Below, piece by piece: positions 63,288-64,000 of a stretch of DNA of 64,000 bases. The notes under the pieces are model-generated. The model was given only the letters and a program-made list of their open reading frames with translations, was not told where the DNA came from and did no database searches. Made by a program: the position numbers and the translations under genes. Source of the stretch: Sphingomonas sp. HITSZ_GF (lineage in GTDB: Bacteria; Pseudomonadota; Alphaproteobacteria; Sphingomonadales; Sphingomonadaceae); NCBI RefSeq assembly GCF_029543155.1, contig NZ_JARQXA010000007.1:62001-126000 (forward strand). The letters are read 5' to 3'. How positions within the stretch are numbered: the first letter of the stretch is position 1; every line of letters begins with the position of its first letter.

Positions 63288-64000
63288 CGCCCGACATACT
63301 CCACCCGCGCGGTGCCGCTGGCCCAGACGGGCAGATAGACTCCCTGCCCGGCTGCCTTCAGCGCGCCGTTGCGGACATCGGTGATGTCGGCACGGATGAC
63401 GAAATCGCCAGCGCGCTTGCTGACGATGGCGCGCCGGACCTTGCCGAGCAGCTTGTCGAAATCCTTCGCGAAATTCTGCGTCAGCGATTCGGCCAGCGTC
63501 TCGGATATGGCGGGGCTCTGGACCAGCTTGACGAGCAGGTCGCCGCCGATCCCGTCGGTCTGGCCCGAGACGGCGAGATCGGCGAAGGCGACCTTTTGCG
63601 AGCCGGGCTGGTTGACCGGCCGCGCGGTGAGCCAGACCAGCCCGTGCGTCTCGGCGCCGCCGCTCTGCGGGCGGGCCGATATCGTCATGCCCACCGCGAT
63701 CCGGCCGCCGACGGTGCCATAGCCGGTGACGTTCTCGAAATGCGCGAGCACCGGGCCGACGCCGGGCAGCTCGAACGGGCGCCGGGCACGCTTGTCGAGC
63801 GCCTTTTGCAGCACCGGCTCGAGCTGGGCGTAGTCGGCGATGACCGGGATGAAGAATTCGAGCTTCGAGCCGGCGGCGTCCCGGCCGAGCGGCGGCAGCG
63901 GCGTCGGCTTGGGGTCTTCAGGCCGCGGGCCGACAAAGGTCTCGGTCAATGCCGACAGGCCGAGGCTGAGGCGCAGGCGATTGCCCGACAGGCGATAGCC
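63284..64000 (-). CDS. DUF4403-family protein (5' end outside window)
   Basis: The frame is open from the right edge of the window (64000) to TAG at 63284-63286, giving 238 residues of a longer protein. The sequence fits DUF4403, a family of probable periplasmic lipoproteins of unknown function with tubular-lipid-binding-like repeats. An internal TTG at 63949 is not a true start. The stop overlaps the yghU stop in a shared CTAG (63284-63287), convergent. Confidence 0.8.
   Translation of the reverse strand, partial: GYRLSGNRLRLSLGLSALTETFVGPRPEDPKPTPLPPLGRDAAGSKLEFFIPVIADYAQLEPVLQKALDKRARRPFELPGVGPVLAHFENVTGYGTVGGRIAVGMTISARPQSGGAETHGLVWLTARPVNQPGSQKVAFADLAVSGQTDGIGGDLLVKLVQSPAISETLAESLTQNFAKDFDKLLGKVRRAIVSKRAGDFVIRADITDVRNGALKAAGQGVYLPVWASGTARVEYVGR

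Overview
The window is a gene-dense, high-GC stretch of chromosome from an alphaproteobacterium, most likely a member of the Sphingomonadaceae (Sphingomonas or a close relative). Pointers are C4-type 5-aminolevulinate synthase (HemA), a MucR/Ros zinc-finger regulator, a cysteine-poor Fur/Mur protein, SUF as the only Fe-S assembly operon seen, the fur-plsC-miaB / phoH-ybeY-corC gene set, and intergenic space packed with paired-hairpin repeats. No rRNA, tRNA, CRISPR array, prophage, insertion sequence or replication origin was seen.

Layout. 1-1389: end of a TetR regulator and dinB. 1413-2002: two coupled small ORFs of lower GC. 2075-5805: aldo/keto reductase, Gre-like factor and penicillin-acylase-family enzyme on the minus strand. 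5940-12958: a long minus-strand SUF operon, sufR-sufB-orf130-orf187-sufC-sufD-sufS-sufT-sufA, with two uncharacterised ORFs between sufB and sufC. 13001-19000: AraC-type regulator, pyrD, gamma-glutamyltransferase and an acyl-CoA ligase. 19077-24781: M16 peptidase, Asp/Asn beta-hydroxylase-like protein, a small membrane protein, an NfuA-type carrier and a RutE-like reductase. 24711-29312: tsaB-rimI, mucR, fur-plsC-miaB. 29453-32948: SDR, Aur1-like PAP2 protein, lipoprotein and diguanylate cyclase, which separate miaB from phoH-ybeY-corC (33180-35607). 35948-43838: katG, PQQ-type sugar dehydrogenase, agmatine deiminase, M28 peptidase and a CE15-like esterase. 43882-44684: a VapBC-like toxin-antitoxin pair with an unusual two-domain antitoxin. 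44793-51539: rpsD, chorismate mutase, trmJ, nrdR, glyA, rpiB and two tandem lipoproteins. 51678-56435: LytTR membrane regulator, a secreted protein, betaine-lipid genes btaA-btaB, a membrane LuxR regulator and a DUF4199 protein. 56532-64000: hemA, murI, a membrane HTH/EF-hand protein, plsY-dprA, a GST (YghU type) and the 3' part of a DUF4403 gene.

Themes. Fe-S and iron/heme biology recurs (SUF, NfuA, Fur, MiaB, HemA, KatG). Membrane lipid genes recur (plsC, plsY, btaAB, PAP2, acyl-CoA ligase). Three regulators are predicted to be anchored in the inner membrane (51678-52532, 55286-55699, 59321-60049). Many neighbouring genes overlap by 4 nt (ATGA or GTGA), so translational coupling is common. 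Several intergenic repeats are pairs of inverted hairpins of fixed length (82, 83 or 88-91 nt), resembling REP doublets; one 83-nt copy lies inside the signal-peptide region of a gene. The most unusual items are the HTH-TM-EF-hand protein, the fused antitoxin, the repeat inside a signal peptide, the extra SUF-operon ORFs and the betaine-lipid locus.
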